64,000 nt of DNA. Source: an uncultured Victivallales bacterium (lineage in GTDB: Bacteria > Verrucomicrobiota > Lentisphaeria > Victivallales > UBA1829). Below the pieces are notes generated by a model. The model searched no databases. It was not told the DNA's origin and saw only the letters and a list, made by a program, of their open reading frames with translations. Of this stretch, positions 7,759 through 15,492 are shown in pieces (the first letter of the stretch is position 1; every line of letters starts with the position of its first letter). Location: assembly GCA_944390735.1 (NCBI GenBank), contig CALXRL010000094.1:1-64000 (forward strand). The letters are read 5' to 3'. Made by a program: the position numbers and the translations under genes.

Positions 7759-9191
7759 GGCAGCATCAATCCGTCGATAAAGTTGTTTTCGAATTCGGGA
7801 AGTGCATTCAGCGGCAGTTCGTGCGGCAGCGCGGAGAGTCGTTCGAGTTCCGGGAGCAGTTCCGGTTTTGCCGCCAGTTCCGCCGCGCCCGCAAGACTGG
7901 TGTTGCCCACGATCCGGCACTCCACCTCCGGCAGCATTCCGATCGCCCTGGCATTGGCCGGATCCAGATAACGGGCGAATCCTCCGGCGAGAAGAAGACG
8001 TCTGACCGGCGTCCCGCAGGAATCCGCAAGGGTTTGAATTCCGGCTGCGACGGCGGCTTTCGCCTTCAGCAGCTGGGAGATCTCCTCCTCCCGGATCGAC
8101 AGCGTCTCCGTAAAGGCAAATTGTTCCGCTTTCGGCTGAAGACGGCCGAATTCATTCAGACGTCCCTTCCGGCGCATGACCGCCAGAAAATCAATCATGG
8201 CGCTTCCGCAGAGGCCGGCGGCTTCTCCGCCTCCGAGAACGGAAAACGTTCCATCCGGGAAATAGTGGTCGACGGCTCCCTCCACCGCGCGGCTCCCGCA
8301 CGGGATTCCGCTGCCTTCGAACGCCGGCCCCGCGGCCGCCGCGGTGCAGAAGATCCCTTCCCGCGTCCGGAAAACCATCTCGCAGTTGGTGCCGATGTCC
8401 ACCAGCATCTCTCCCGGCTGCGGATCGGTCCGCAGAATTCCCCCCACCAGATCCCCTCCGACAAATCCGGCAATCGCCGGGATGGTCAGAACCGGAAGGT
8501 CCGGCGGCGCCGAAATCAGTCCGCATTCGCGCGCCGTGCGGATCGGAAAACAGCGAAGCGGCGGAAGAAACGGCATCGTTCCGACCGGACTGGGGTCCAC
8601 TCCGTGAAACAGAAGACTCATGACGGTATTGCCCGCCACGCCGATCCGGACGCAGTCCGACGCATCCAGTTCCGCGAGAAGCTCGTCGATGGTCTCTCGG
8701 ACGGCCCGCCGTTCCTCCTCCAGCGCCTCCTTCGAGCTGCCCGCGTGGACGATTCGCGAGATCACATTGTCTCCGAACCTGCTCTGTCCGTTGAAGGCGC
8801 TTGCGCGCGCGACAATGGTTCCGTTGACCAGTTTCACCGCGGCAACCGTGGTCGTTCCGATGTCAATGCCGATCACCGGATCGGGAAGAGATGGCGGCGG
8901 GTTTCCCGTCCACTCCGTCAGAATGCGTCCCGGAAGGGTGCGGAGCGAACGGTCCGGAACGTCGACGCATCCGCGTTCGCTTTCCAGCACCGTCCGGCAC
9001 GCCTTGGCGGAGATGCCCGGCGGAGAAACCGATCTCTCTTTGCCGTCAATGCGATAGGTCCCCGAGAGAAGCTGAACGCGGCAGCGCCCGCAGCTGCCGT
9101 TTCCGCCGCAGCGCAGATCCAGCGCGCAGCCCTCCGCGGCGAGAAGGTCCGCGAGAGATTCCGCTTTCCGTCTGTGCAGTTCCAGTTTCAT
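7755..9191 (-). CDS. Corrinoid activation protein, RACo-like (ferredoxin domain plus ASKHA domain)
   Basis: A 478-residue protein. Residues 1-70 are a 2Fe-2S ferredoxin-like domain with Cys28-x5-Cys34-x2-Cys37 and Cys65. After a linker, an ATPase of the ASKHA fold starts at VIGIDIGTTTVAAVKL (phosphate-1 loop) and continues with GDNVISRI, VDIGTNCEM, AAAGPAFEGSGI and GGFARYLDPANA. RACo-type activators use ATP to drive one-electron reduction of Co(II) corrinoid back to Co(I) after accidental oxidation. It sits between the two methyltransferase halves of the operon and overlaps its neighbours by 4 bp on both sides. This is the clearest sign that the operon performs corrinoid methyl transfer. Confidence 0.9.
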   Translation of the reverse strand: MKLELHRRKAESLADLLAAEGCALDLRCGGNGSCGRCRVQLLSGTYRIDGKERSVSPPGISAKACRTVLESERGCVDVPDRSLRTLPGRILTEWTGNPPPSLPDPVIGIDIGTTTVAAVKLVNGTIVARASAFNGQSRFGDNVISRIVHAGSSKEALEEERRAVRETIDELLAELDASDCVRIGVAGNTVMSLLFHGVDPSPVGTMPFLPPLRCFPIRTARECGLISAPPDLPVLTIPAIAGFVGGDLVGGILRTDPQPGEMLVDIGTNCEMVFRTREGIFCTAAAAGPAFEGSGIPCGSRAVEGAVDHYFPDGTFSVLGGGEAAGLCGSAMIDFLAVMRRKGRLNEFGRLQPKAEQFAFTETLSIREEEISQLLKAKAAVAAGIQTLADSCGTPVRRLLLAGGFARYLDPANARAIGMLPEVECRIVGNTSLAGAAELAAKPELLPELERLSALPHELPLNALPEFENNFIDGLMLP

Positions 9192-10276
9192 GAAGGATAG
9201 GTTCCGATCCGGAGTCCGTTTTCGAGAAAATAGCGGTAGCTGTCGTAGTCCGTCGATTCCGGAATGGAGTGGTCGGAATGGAGGAGAAAACCGTTTTTCT
9301 TCATGACGATCGGGACTTTGCTTTCAAGCTCGCGCAGGATTCCGGGACGGTCGTTTTTGGTGATCGGGCGCACATCGAGTCCGCCCATGAGCGCGATCCT
9401 GTCGCCGAAATTTTGATAGATGCGCAGAAGATCCATTCCCGCCTTGACCTCCATCGCCTGCAGACAGTCGATTCCCGCTTCCACCATGCCCGGCAGAAGC
9501 GGTTCCACAAATCCGCACGAGTGCATGAGAACAGGAAGACCGAGACTGTGCGCAAAGGCAATCGTCCGGCTGTGGGCCGGCTGAATGAGCTCCCGGTACA
9601 TCTCCGGCGACATGAAGGGCCGTCCCTTGAACCCCATGTCCTCGAAGAACCAGATTCCGTCGGGTTTTCCCTCCTCCGCAATGAGGATCTCCATCAGATG
9701 AATCCAGAGATCGGCATAGGTGTCGACCATGTCCCTGACCCAGTCGGGATCAAGCGCCATCGCCATCAGGAAGTTTTCGTGCCCGCAGATCGGGTGGATT
9801 GATTCAAAGACGTTGACGCCCGCCCAGCAGAAGAACCGTCCCTTCTCCTCGCAGTGACGTTTCTCTCTGCGATAGCTTTCGAAGGCGATGCGTTTCCGCT
9901 CCGGCGTGAGAAACGGTTTGGCTTTCTCCTTCCAGTCCTCGCAGGTGTTGATGGAGTAGCCGAGATGTTCCGGAGTGGTGTCATGCCCCTTGTAGCGGCG
10001 CATGGTGGCGCCGTTGCCGTCAAGAAAGGTTTTCGTATCCTCGTCCTCCGCCACGAGCCTGTCCTGCATGTCCGGATTGATTTTGAGGTTGAAGCTCCAG
10101 TTCATGGCAATGTCAAGATGAAAATGGTCCTCCGGCGATTCCCCCGCAGGGAACACCCCCTGTTCCACCCAGTGGGAAATGGTGTGGCTCCAGAATTGCT
10201 CCATCACGGCGATGCGGTCGACCGGCTGATGCTTCAGCTGCCGGGCAACCCGTTCTTTTCCAGTCAGTTCAGTCAT
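9188..10276 (-). CDS. Uroporphyrinogen decarboxylase-family methyltransferase, second copy
   Basis: A 362-residue UroD-superfamily protein. The His252-Ser-Cys254 pair (MHSCGFV) matches the zinc site of methyltransferase members. The third ligand position, Cys329 in the other operon copy, here falls in FLLHSDHSIPE, so His or Asp would have to serve. The start at 10276 has an AGGAG ribosome site; upstream in-frame codons would overlap the corrinoid-protein gene. It follows that gene by 34 bp and overlaps the activator gene by 4 bp. The two UroD copies probably do different steps: methyl transfer from substrate to cobalt, and from cobalt to an acceptor. Which does which cannot be decided here. 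Confidence 0.8.
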   Translation of the reverse strand: MTELTGKERVARQLKHQPVDRIAVMEQFWSHTISHWVEQGVFPAGESPEDHFHLDIAMNWSFNLKINPDMQDRLVAEDEDTKTFLDGNGATMRRYKGHDTTPEHLGYSINTCEDWKEKAKPFLTPERKRIAFESYRREKRHCEEKGRFFCWAGVNVFESIHPICGHENFLMAMALDPDWVRDMVDTYADLWIHLMEILIAEEGKPDGIWFFEDMGFKGRPFMSPEMYRELIQPAHSRTIAFAHSLGLPVLMHSCGFVEPLLPGMVEAGIDCLQAMEVKAGMDLLRIYQNFGDRIALMGGLDVRPITKNDRPGILRELESKVPIVMKKNGFLLHSDHSIPESTDYDSYRYFLENGLRIGTYPS

Positions 10277-10310
10277 GGGCGGCTCCTGCGTTCGGTTCGG
10301 TGGCGCGGAG

Positions 10311-10937
10311 TCAGCTGGCGCGGTGGTAAAGGGAGTCCACGAGCTTGACGGCGCCGTTGGCGTCCTCACTGTACCCGTCGGCGCCGATTTCGTCGGCGAA
10401 CGCCTGGGTGACGGGGGCTCCGCCGATGATGACTTTGACATGGGTGCCCTTGAAGTGTTCCACCACCTCTCTCATATAGGGCATGGTCGTGGTCAGAAGC
10501 GAACTGCATGCCACGATGTCCGCGCCCTGCTTTACGGCACTGTCATATTTTGCGGTGTCGCAGTTGACGCCGAGGTCGATGACGTCGTATCCGGCGCCCT
10601 TGAGCATGATGGCGACGAGATTTTTCCCGATGTCATGGAGGTCTCCCTTGACCGTTCCGATGGCAATCTTGCCGATGGATTTCCGTCCGCTCGCGGCAAT
10701 CAGGGGTTCAAGGAGAGCCAGACCGGTCTGCATGGCGCGCGCGGCGATGAGAAGTTCGGGGACATAGGCTTCGTTCCGGGAGAACTTGTCGCCGATTTCG
10801 CGCATGGCGGGAATCATGCCTTCGTCGAGAAGACGGTTGATGTCCTCCTTTTCCTCCAGCGCGGCCTGAACGATGGCGGTCACGTCGTTGCGTTTTCCTT
10901 TGATGATTGCGGTCCGCAGCGCTTCAAAATCCGTCAT
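10311..10937 (-). CDS. Methyltransferase corrinoid-binding protein
   Basis: A 208-residue B12 carrier protein of the MtaC/MtbC/MtmC type. Residues 1-85 form the helical cap domain, and residues about 88-205 the Rossmann-like B12-binding domain with DLHDIGKN, where His101 would be the lower axial cobalt ligand. IACSS-type and GGAPVT segments complete the cobalamin pocket. I chose the ATG at 10937 with an AAGGAGA site; a TTG two codons upstream is too close to that site. It is the first gene of the corrinoid operon, so the carrier is made together with its two UroD partners and reactivator. Confidence 0.92.
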   Translation of the reverse strand: MTDFEALRTAIIKGKRNDVTAIVQAALEEKEDINRLLDEGMIPAMREIGDKFSRNEAYVPELLIAARAMQTGLALLEPLIAASGRKSIGKIAIGTVKGDLHDIGKNLVAIMLKGAGYDVIDLGVNCDTAKYDSAVKQGADIVACSSLLTTTMPYMREVVEHFKGTHVKVIIGGAPVTQAFADEIGADGYSEDANGAVKLVDSLYHRAS

Positions 10938-11091
10938 GGTCAATCTCCTTGTGTTACAGGTGTTCTGTCCGGCTTTGCTGCCGTTTGATGAATTTGTTTT
11001 GTCGTCTGCTTTCCTTCTTCCGGTCTCCGGAGAAGAGGGGAATCCCTTCTGTTCCCGTCATAATTTATGCGTGAAAAAGAAAAATGTCTTC

Positions 11092-11120
11092 TTGTATTTT
11101 GAAAAGTTTTGCTCTATATT
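11092..11120 (+). promoter_or_regulatory. Promoter giving an almost leaderless AraC mRNA
   Basis: TTGTAT (11092-11097) and TATATT (11115-11120) with a 17-bp spacer. The -10 ends only six bases before the ATG at 11127, so transcription would start at or next to the start codon. No ribosome site is visible. Confidence 0.55.
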
Positions 11121-11126
11121 AATTTT

Positions 11127-12056
11127 ATGATGCAGACCATTACTCTGGAACTGGACAATTTCATCAATCCGGCCGTGGGCGCGGAGGTCTCGTTTCATTC
11201 CATCAGCTGGAACCGGGAGCACAAGCAGACCTCGATTCCCAGCGGAGGCAATCTGCACTATCACTCTCTTCCCGCCGGCGGAACGGTGCCGCACACCCAT
11301 GAATTCGGGGAACTGATTCTGCTGCTTTCCGGTTCGATCGTCCATCTCGTGAACGGGGAACGGCAGCTTCTGGAGGCCAACGACGTTGCTTTTGTGCGTC
11401 CCAGCGACCGCCACGGATTCCTGCCTCCGGAGAAGGGCGGACATTGTGAACTGCTTCTGCTCTCCTTCTGTCTGGAGTTCTTCTACACCCTCAGTCAGTA
11501 TCTGGAGAACGATGAATTCCTCCACCGCTATACGGAGAGCGTTCTGCCCGCGGTCTGCCGTCTGCCGGAAAATCAGATGAACGATCTTTCCCTTCAGCTT
11601 CTGAACCTGAATGCGCAGAACATCGCGCCCTCCCTCCGGAAGATCCGGTTCAAAATGCTTCTGCTCCAGCTCTTCACCCGCTGTTTTCTGGATTCGGAGC
11701 GTGCGACGAATCCGGCCGCTCCGGAATGGCTCAACATGCTCTGCTCCCGGATGAGACAGCCGGAAAATTTCATTCCCGGCTTGAAACGAATGCAGAAACT
11801 CTCCGGTTACACGCCGGAATATCTCTGCAAGACCTTCCGGAAATATCTCGGTCAGAGTCCCACGGAGTTTATCAACGAACTGCGGATCAACCATGCCGCG
11901 CGGCTGCTGGCGGATTCCGATCTGGGAATTTCCGAAATCGCCTTTGAACTGAAATTCCAGAGTCTGAGCCGCTTCTACCATCTGTTCAAGCGGCAGTACG
12001 CCTGCACTCCGGTCGAATACCGGAAGCGTGCGCTTTCCGCAAAGCGGCTGCTCTGA
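11127..12056 (+). CDS. AraC family transcriptional regulator
   Basis: A 309-residue regulator. Residues about 45-130 are a cupin-type sensing domain (GGTVPHTHEFGELILLLSGS, with the metal or sugar-facing His pair). Residues about 205-305 are two helix-turn-helix motifs of the AraC family, ending in FELKFQSLSRFYHLFKRQY and TPVEYRK. It is divergent from the corrinoid operon, with 189 bp between starts, and probably regulates it. There is no Shine-Dalgarno sequence before ATG 11127; a second ATG directly follows. The start is therefore chosen from the promoter position. Confidence 0.85.
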   Translation: MMQTITLELDNFINPAVGAEVSFHSISWNREHKQTSIPSGGNLHYHSLPAGGTVPHTHEFGELILLLSGSIVHLVNGERQLLEANDVAFVRPSDRHGFLPPEKGGHCELLLLSFCLEFFYTLSQYLENDEFLHRYTESVLPAVCRLPENQMNDLSLQLLNLNAQNIAPSLRKIRFKMLLLQLFTRCFLDSERATNPAAPEWLNMLCSRMRQPENFIPGLKRMQKLSGYTPEYLCKTFRKYLGQSPTEFINELRINHAARLLADSDLGISEIAFELKFQSLSRFYHLFKRQYACTPVEYRKRALSAKRLL

Positions 12057-12098
12057 TTCCCGGAGGTTTTCTTTTTCCGCGATTCCTGTCGGCGCGGA

Positions 12099-12740
12099 TC
12101 AGAGCGCCAGCGCCCGGCGGATCACTCCGGCGATCTCCTCCGCGATTTTCCGGGAGCCATCCTCGTTGTAGTGAACCCAGTCACGGTGCAGACGGGTGAG
12201 CTGTTTTTCCGCAAAGGTGTAGAGATCGTTGCATTCGACTCCGAATTCGGAAAGAGTCGTTTCGGCGATCCGGTTGTAGTTGCGGATCTCCGCGTTTCTG
12301 CGGCAGAGGAACGAGGGAATCTGGTCCTCCAGAACCGGAGTGGTATACGCAAAAATGATCTTTGCGCGCGGGAAGAGGGTCCGGATGCGGTTGTGGACGC
12401 GCCGGATCATGTGGGCGTAAAAATCGGGCGGAGTGAGATTTTCCTCCTCATAGGTGTAGTATCCGGCGACATAATGCGCGGTGTCGGCGGCGGCCTCTCC
12501 GGTCTCGCCGATGCCGAGATGGCCGACGTCCCAGAGTCCGTTGTTCCAGTGCACCAGATCCACATCCTCTCCGGAGAGATGCAGCTGCGCCTTCCAGTCC
12601 TGAAGCTGCCGGAGCGTGTATTGCGCGAAGCGTCCGTTGTCCGGCGGATAGACAACCTCCGCCCGGTCCTTCAGCAGTTCGCAGACAAACTGATCGTATC
12701 CCATCCGGATGGAATCCCCGAGAAGCAGCACTTTTTTCAT
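12099..12740 (-). CDS. SGNH/GDSL-type hydrolase
   Basis: A 213-residue esterase-like protein without a signal peptide. The block I serine motif is LLLGDSIRMGY near the N-terminus, an HWNNGLWD segment carries the block III-type Asn, and the C-terminal D-x-x-H is DWVHYNEDG. Such enzymes remove acetyl or acyl groups from carbohydrates or lipids. It has its own promoter (12786-12814) and is convergent with the upstream AraC gene. Acting in the cytoplasm, it may deacetylate imported sugars, which is inference. Confidence 0.8.
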   Translation of the reverse strand: MKKVLLLGDSIRMGYDQFVCELLKDRAEVVYPPDNGRFAQYTLRQLQDWKAQLHLSGEDVDLVHWNNGLWDVGHLGIGETGEAAADTAHYVAGYYTYEEENLTPPDFYAHMIRRVHNRIRTLFPRAKIIFAYTTPVLEDQIPSFLCRRNAEIRNYNRIAETTLSEFGVECNDLYTFAEKQLTRLHRDWVHYNEDGSRKIAEEIAGVIRRALAL

Positions 12741-12785
12741 TTTTCACGACCCTTTCCTTTTTCCGGTGTTGCAATGAACTCCGGC

Positions 12786-12814
12786 AATATACATCGGGAA
12801 GCGGGAAACATCAA
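12786..12814 (-). promoter_or_regulatory. Promoter of the SGNH hydrolase gene
   Basis: On the minus strand TTGATG (12814-12809) and TATATT (12791-12786) are 17 bp apart, about 45 bp upstream of the start at 12740. Confidence 0.55.
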
Positions 12815-12841
12815 TCTCTTTTTCGCGATTCCAGCCGCCGG

Positions 12842-13666
12842 TCAGTCCATGGTGGAGCGTTTCCGGTACTCCATCGGAGTCATGCCGGTGTGCTTCCGGA
12901 CCAGACGGCAGAAATAGCTGACATGGACCATGCCGCACGCATAGGCGATCTCCTTTACGGAGGATTCCGTTTCCCGCAGCAGCGAGAGCGCATGCTGCAT
13001 CCGGATCTGATCCAGATAGGTCCCGGGCGAGAGCTCCATCATGCGGAAGAAGAGGCGGTTCAGCGTGGTCCTGTGAATTCCGAGTTCCTCTGCCAGGGAA
13101 GCGATGGTCACATCGGGATCGGCGAATCCCTCATGCGCCAGTTCGATGAAGCGTTTGACAAGATCGTGCTCCCGGGATCCCGTCATTTTCCCGCCCGCAA
13201 GGGCAAGCAGTTCCGCCGCGAGCGCTACCGCGTGACGCTGCGCATACGGGGTCCGCTGTCTGAGCAGGGATTCCATCTCCAGAAAACAGCGGACGGGACA
13301 CTCTCCGGCCGGAAGATTCGTCTGCGGATAGCCGTAGGAGATCATGAAGTCCGCCGCGCGGGGGCCGTCGAAGGTGAACCAGTGGTAGCACCACCGGGAG
13401 TCGGAATTGACCGAGCGGTGATAATGCTCCTCCCGCGGCAGATGATAACACACCTCGCCCGGAGAGAGACGGACAATCCGGTCCTCAAACACGATCTCGC
13501 CTGTCCCTTCCACGCACCAGAAGAGCTGGACAAAGTTCTTCTGTCTGCCGGGAACCCGTTCATACCATCCGCAGTCGGCTTCGTTGTATCCGACCGACCG
13601 CACATGAATCGGCAGCGGAAGCGCGGGAAGCTGAAGCGGATCCGGACGGCTGATGATTTTGCGCAT
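12842..13666 (-). CDS. AraC family transcriptional regulator
   Basis: A 274-residue regulator. Residues about 30-110 form a cupin-like ligand domain (VFEDRIVRLSPGEVCYHLP, EEHYHRSV). Residues about 170-270 are the AraC DNA-binding domain, with ASLAEELGIHRTTLNRLFF and EIAYACGMVHVSYFCRLVRKH as the two recognition helices. It is divergent from the nagB-like operon. A 10-bp direct repeat at 20-bp spacing lies between them and is a plausible binding site, so autoregulation and control of the sugar operon are likely. Confidence 0.85.
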   Translation of the reverse strand: MRKIISRPDPLQLPALPLPIHVRSVGYNEADCGWYERVPGRQKNFVQLFWCVEGTGEIVFEDRIVRLSPGEVCYHLPREEHYHRSVNSDSRWCYHWFTFDGPRAADFMISYGYPQTNLPAGECPVRCFLEMESLLRQRTPYAQRHAVALAAELLALAGGKMTGSREHDLVKRFIELAHEGFADPDVTIASLAEELGIHRTTLNRLFFRMMELSPGTYLDQIRMQHALSLLRETESSVKEIAYACGMVHVSYFCRLVRKHTGMTPMEYRKRSTMD

Positions 13667-13678
13667 TTTTTTCTCTCC

Positions 13679-13708
13679 TGCATCAAAAGTATTATGATTG
13701 CATCAAAA
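13679..13708. promoter_or_regulatory. Candidate AraC operator: direct repeat at 20-bp period
   Basis: TGCATCAAAA occurs at 13679-13688 and again at 13699-13708, exactly two helical turns apart, as expected for the two half-sites of an AraC-type dimer. A CATAAT-like -10 for the minus-strand AraC gene lies between the copies. For the plus-strand operon a TATAAT occurs at about 13738 with a poor -35, the usual look of an activator-dependent promoter. Confidence 0.5.
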
Positions 13709-13795
13709 ACGGTATTCCGGACCATAATTTAATGCAGTATAATAAAAATAGCAAACGACAGTTCCGCAACAGAAATATCAGAAAGGAAAAGAAAA

Positions 13796-14647
13796 ATGAA
13801 TCGTTCGGAAGAGGTCAGAAGACTCCTCTCGCTTTCGGTGGAGGAGATGATCCGGGAGGCGAAGGGCCATTTCAAAGTCACGGAAACGCTGGAGGAGCTC
13901 TATGAGTTTCTCGCCGAGGAGATGGTGAAAGAGTTCCGGAAGGCGGCGGAGGGGGATCGGATCGTCTCCTTCATCATGCCGGTGGGACCGACTCAGCCGT
14001 ACCGGATCATGGCGGCAAAGATCAATGATCGGAACCTGAGCTTGAAAAACGTTCGCTTCTTCTTCATGGACGAGTACTGCGACGACAACGACCAGCTCAT
14101 TCCGGAGACGCATCCTCTGAGTTTCCGCGGACAGATCGGCGATCTGTTTTTCAACCATGTCCGGCCCGATCTTCTGATGCCGGAGGATCAGATCATCTTT
14201 CCGCGTCCGGAGATTCTCGGGGATCTTCCGAAAATGATCGAAGACGCCGGTGGAATCGAAGTCTGCTACGGCGGCATCGGCATTCACGGCCATATCGCGT
14301 TCAACGAACCGTCTCCCGGCGTGGCGGATACCGATCCGCGCATTCTGACGATCAACGAGTTCACCCGGACGATTGATTCCACCCGTCATTGCGGTGTCGG
14401 AGGCAATCTGGAGAACTTTCCGCGCAGGGCGATCACGCTCGGGATGAAACAGTGTCTCGGTGCAAGAAAACTGCTGCTGATGACACGGAATGAGTCCACG
14501 GAATTCCTCTGGGCGAATACGATTATCCGCATCGCGGCGCTCGGACAGGCCGGCGACGATTATCCCGTCACCCATCTGCGCCACCATCCGAATTACATCA
14601 TCGCGACGGACATTCGTACCGCGACCGCTCCGAAGTACAACATCTGA
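13796..14647 (+). CDS. Glucosamine-6-phosphate deaminase-like protein (NagB family)
   Basis: A 283-residue protein related to NagB, which converts glucosamine-6-phosphate to fructose-6-phosphate and ammonia. Family landmarks are FFMDEYCDDN (the DEY region with active-site Asp), GGIGIHGHIAFNEPSPG (the substrate and catalytic His loop; NagB has GVGxDGHIAFNEP), and a C-terminal segment corresponding to the NagB lid. It is about 20 residues longer than typical NagB, and several loop residues differ, so the substrate may be another amino sugar. It is the first gene of an operon with an amidohydrolase (10-bp gap) and a Gfo/Idh oxidoreductase, and has a GAAAGGAAAAG ribosome site. Confidence 0.75.
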   Translation: MNRSEEVRRLLSLSVEEMIREAKGHFKVTETLEELYEFLAEEMVKEFRKAAEGDRIVSFIMPVGPTQPYRIMAAKINDRNLSLKNVRFFFMDEYCDDNDQLIPETHPLSFRGQIGDLFFNHVRPDLLMPEDQIIFPRPEILGDLPKMIEDAGGIEVCYGGIGIHGHIAFNEPSPGVADTDPRILTINEFTRTIDSTRHCGVGGNLENFPRRAITLGMKQCLGARKLLLMTRNESTEFLWANTIIRIAALGQAGDDYPVTHLRHHPNYIIATDIRTATAPKYNI

Positions 14648-14657
14648 GAGACGCATC

Positions 14658-15488
14658 ATGAAAATCATTGACGCTCATGCGCATCTGCTCCACAATCACA
14701 CCGGATTCGACCGGATCGTCGAATCCGGCGTCTACGAGGAAATCTGGCTGATGGATCTCTCCGGGGTCGAACTGCCCGGATACGAGCTGGCAACCCGGGA
14801 GGAGGTGCTTCAGGCGGCAAAGGATTTCAGGGGAAGGGTGTCGGCGTTCGGTTTTCTGGACTTCCGGCAGGAGGTCTCGGAGATCGACCGCCTGAAGGAG
14901 ATGGGGTTCGTCGGACTCAAACCCTACAAACCGTCGCTCCCTTACAATCATGAATCGTATTACGCGCACTACCGGCGGGCGCAGGAGCTGAGGATGCCGA
15001 TCCTGTTCCATACCGGTCTTGTGGCGCAGGGAGCCCCCTGGCGCGGACATTCGAACGGGCACTGTTTCGGTCCGGACAACATGCGGCCGGCGCATCTGGC
15101 GGGAATCGCGGAGGCGTTCCCGGATCTGACGATCATCGGCGGACATGTCGGCTGGCCGTGGATCGAGGAGATGGAACAGAATCTCTACTACTATAAAAAC
15201 ATCTGTCATGACGTCAGCGGGTACCGGCGGTCCATCGGGCGCCTGAATGAGATCCTCGACCGCCGCTGTCATGACGGCACCGACCGCTATTTCAACGACA
15301 AGATGCTCTTCGCCACGGATTCCTTCTACGGAATCCCCGCGGAAAACGAACAGTCCTTGAAACTTTGCGATTTCTGGCGATATTATTTTGAATTCGTTGG
15401 AAAACTCTATTACCGATGGGGCCGGGAGGAGGAACAGGAAAAGTTCTTCTATCGGAATGCCTGGAACATCAAACAACGCTGGAGCTGA
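14658..15488 (+). CDS. Amidohydrolase family protein (amidohydrolase 2 type)
   Basis: A 276-residue metal-dependent hydrolase of the amidohydrolase superfamily. The N-terminal metal motif is IIDAHAHLL, later metal ligands are LFHTGLV and IIGGHVGWPW, and the conserved Asp is in LFATDSFYG. It lies 10 bp after the nagB-like gene and 4 bp before the oxidoreductase gene, so all three are one operon. Relatives hydrolyse lactones or decarboxylate ring acids. In this sugar operon a lactonase or deacetylation step is plausible but not provable from sequence. Confidence 0.75.
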   Translation: MKIIDAHAHLLHNHTGFDRIVESGVYEEIWLMDLSGVELPGYELATREEVLQAAKDFRGRVSAFGFLDFRQEVSEIDRLKEMGFVGLKPYKPSLPYNHESYYAHYRRAQELRMPILFHTGLVAQGAPWRGHSNGHCFGPDNMRPAHLAGIAEAFPDLTIIGGHVGWPWIEEMEQNLYYYKNICHDVSGYRRSIGRLNEILDRRCHDGTDRYFNDKMLFATDSFYGIPAENEQSLKLCDFWRYYFEFVGKLYYRWGREEEQEKFFYRNAWNIKQRWS

Positions 15489-15492
15489 ATGT

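Noticed and set aside
10938-11126. A cobalamin riboswitch before the corrinoid operon
   Set aside because: The gap is only about 190 bp and shows no B12-box-like sequence or the expected extended structure; control by the divergent AraC is simpler.
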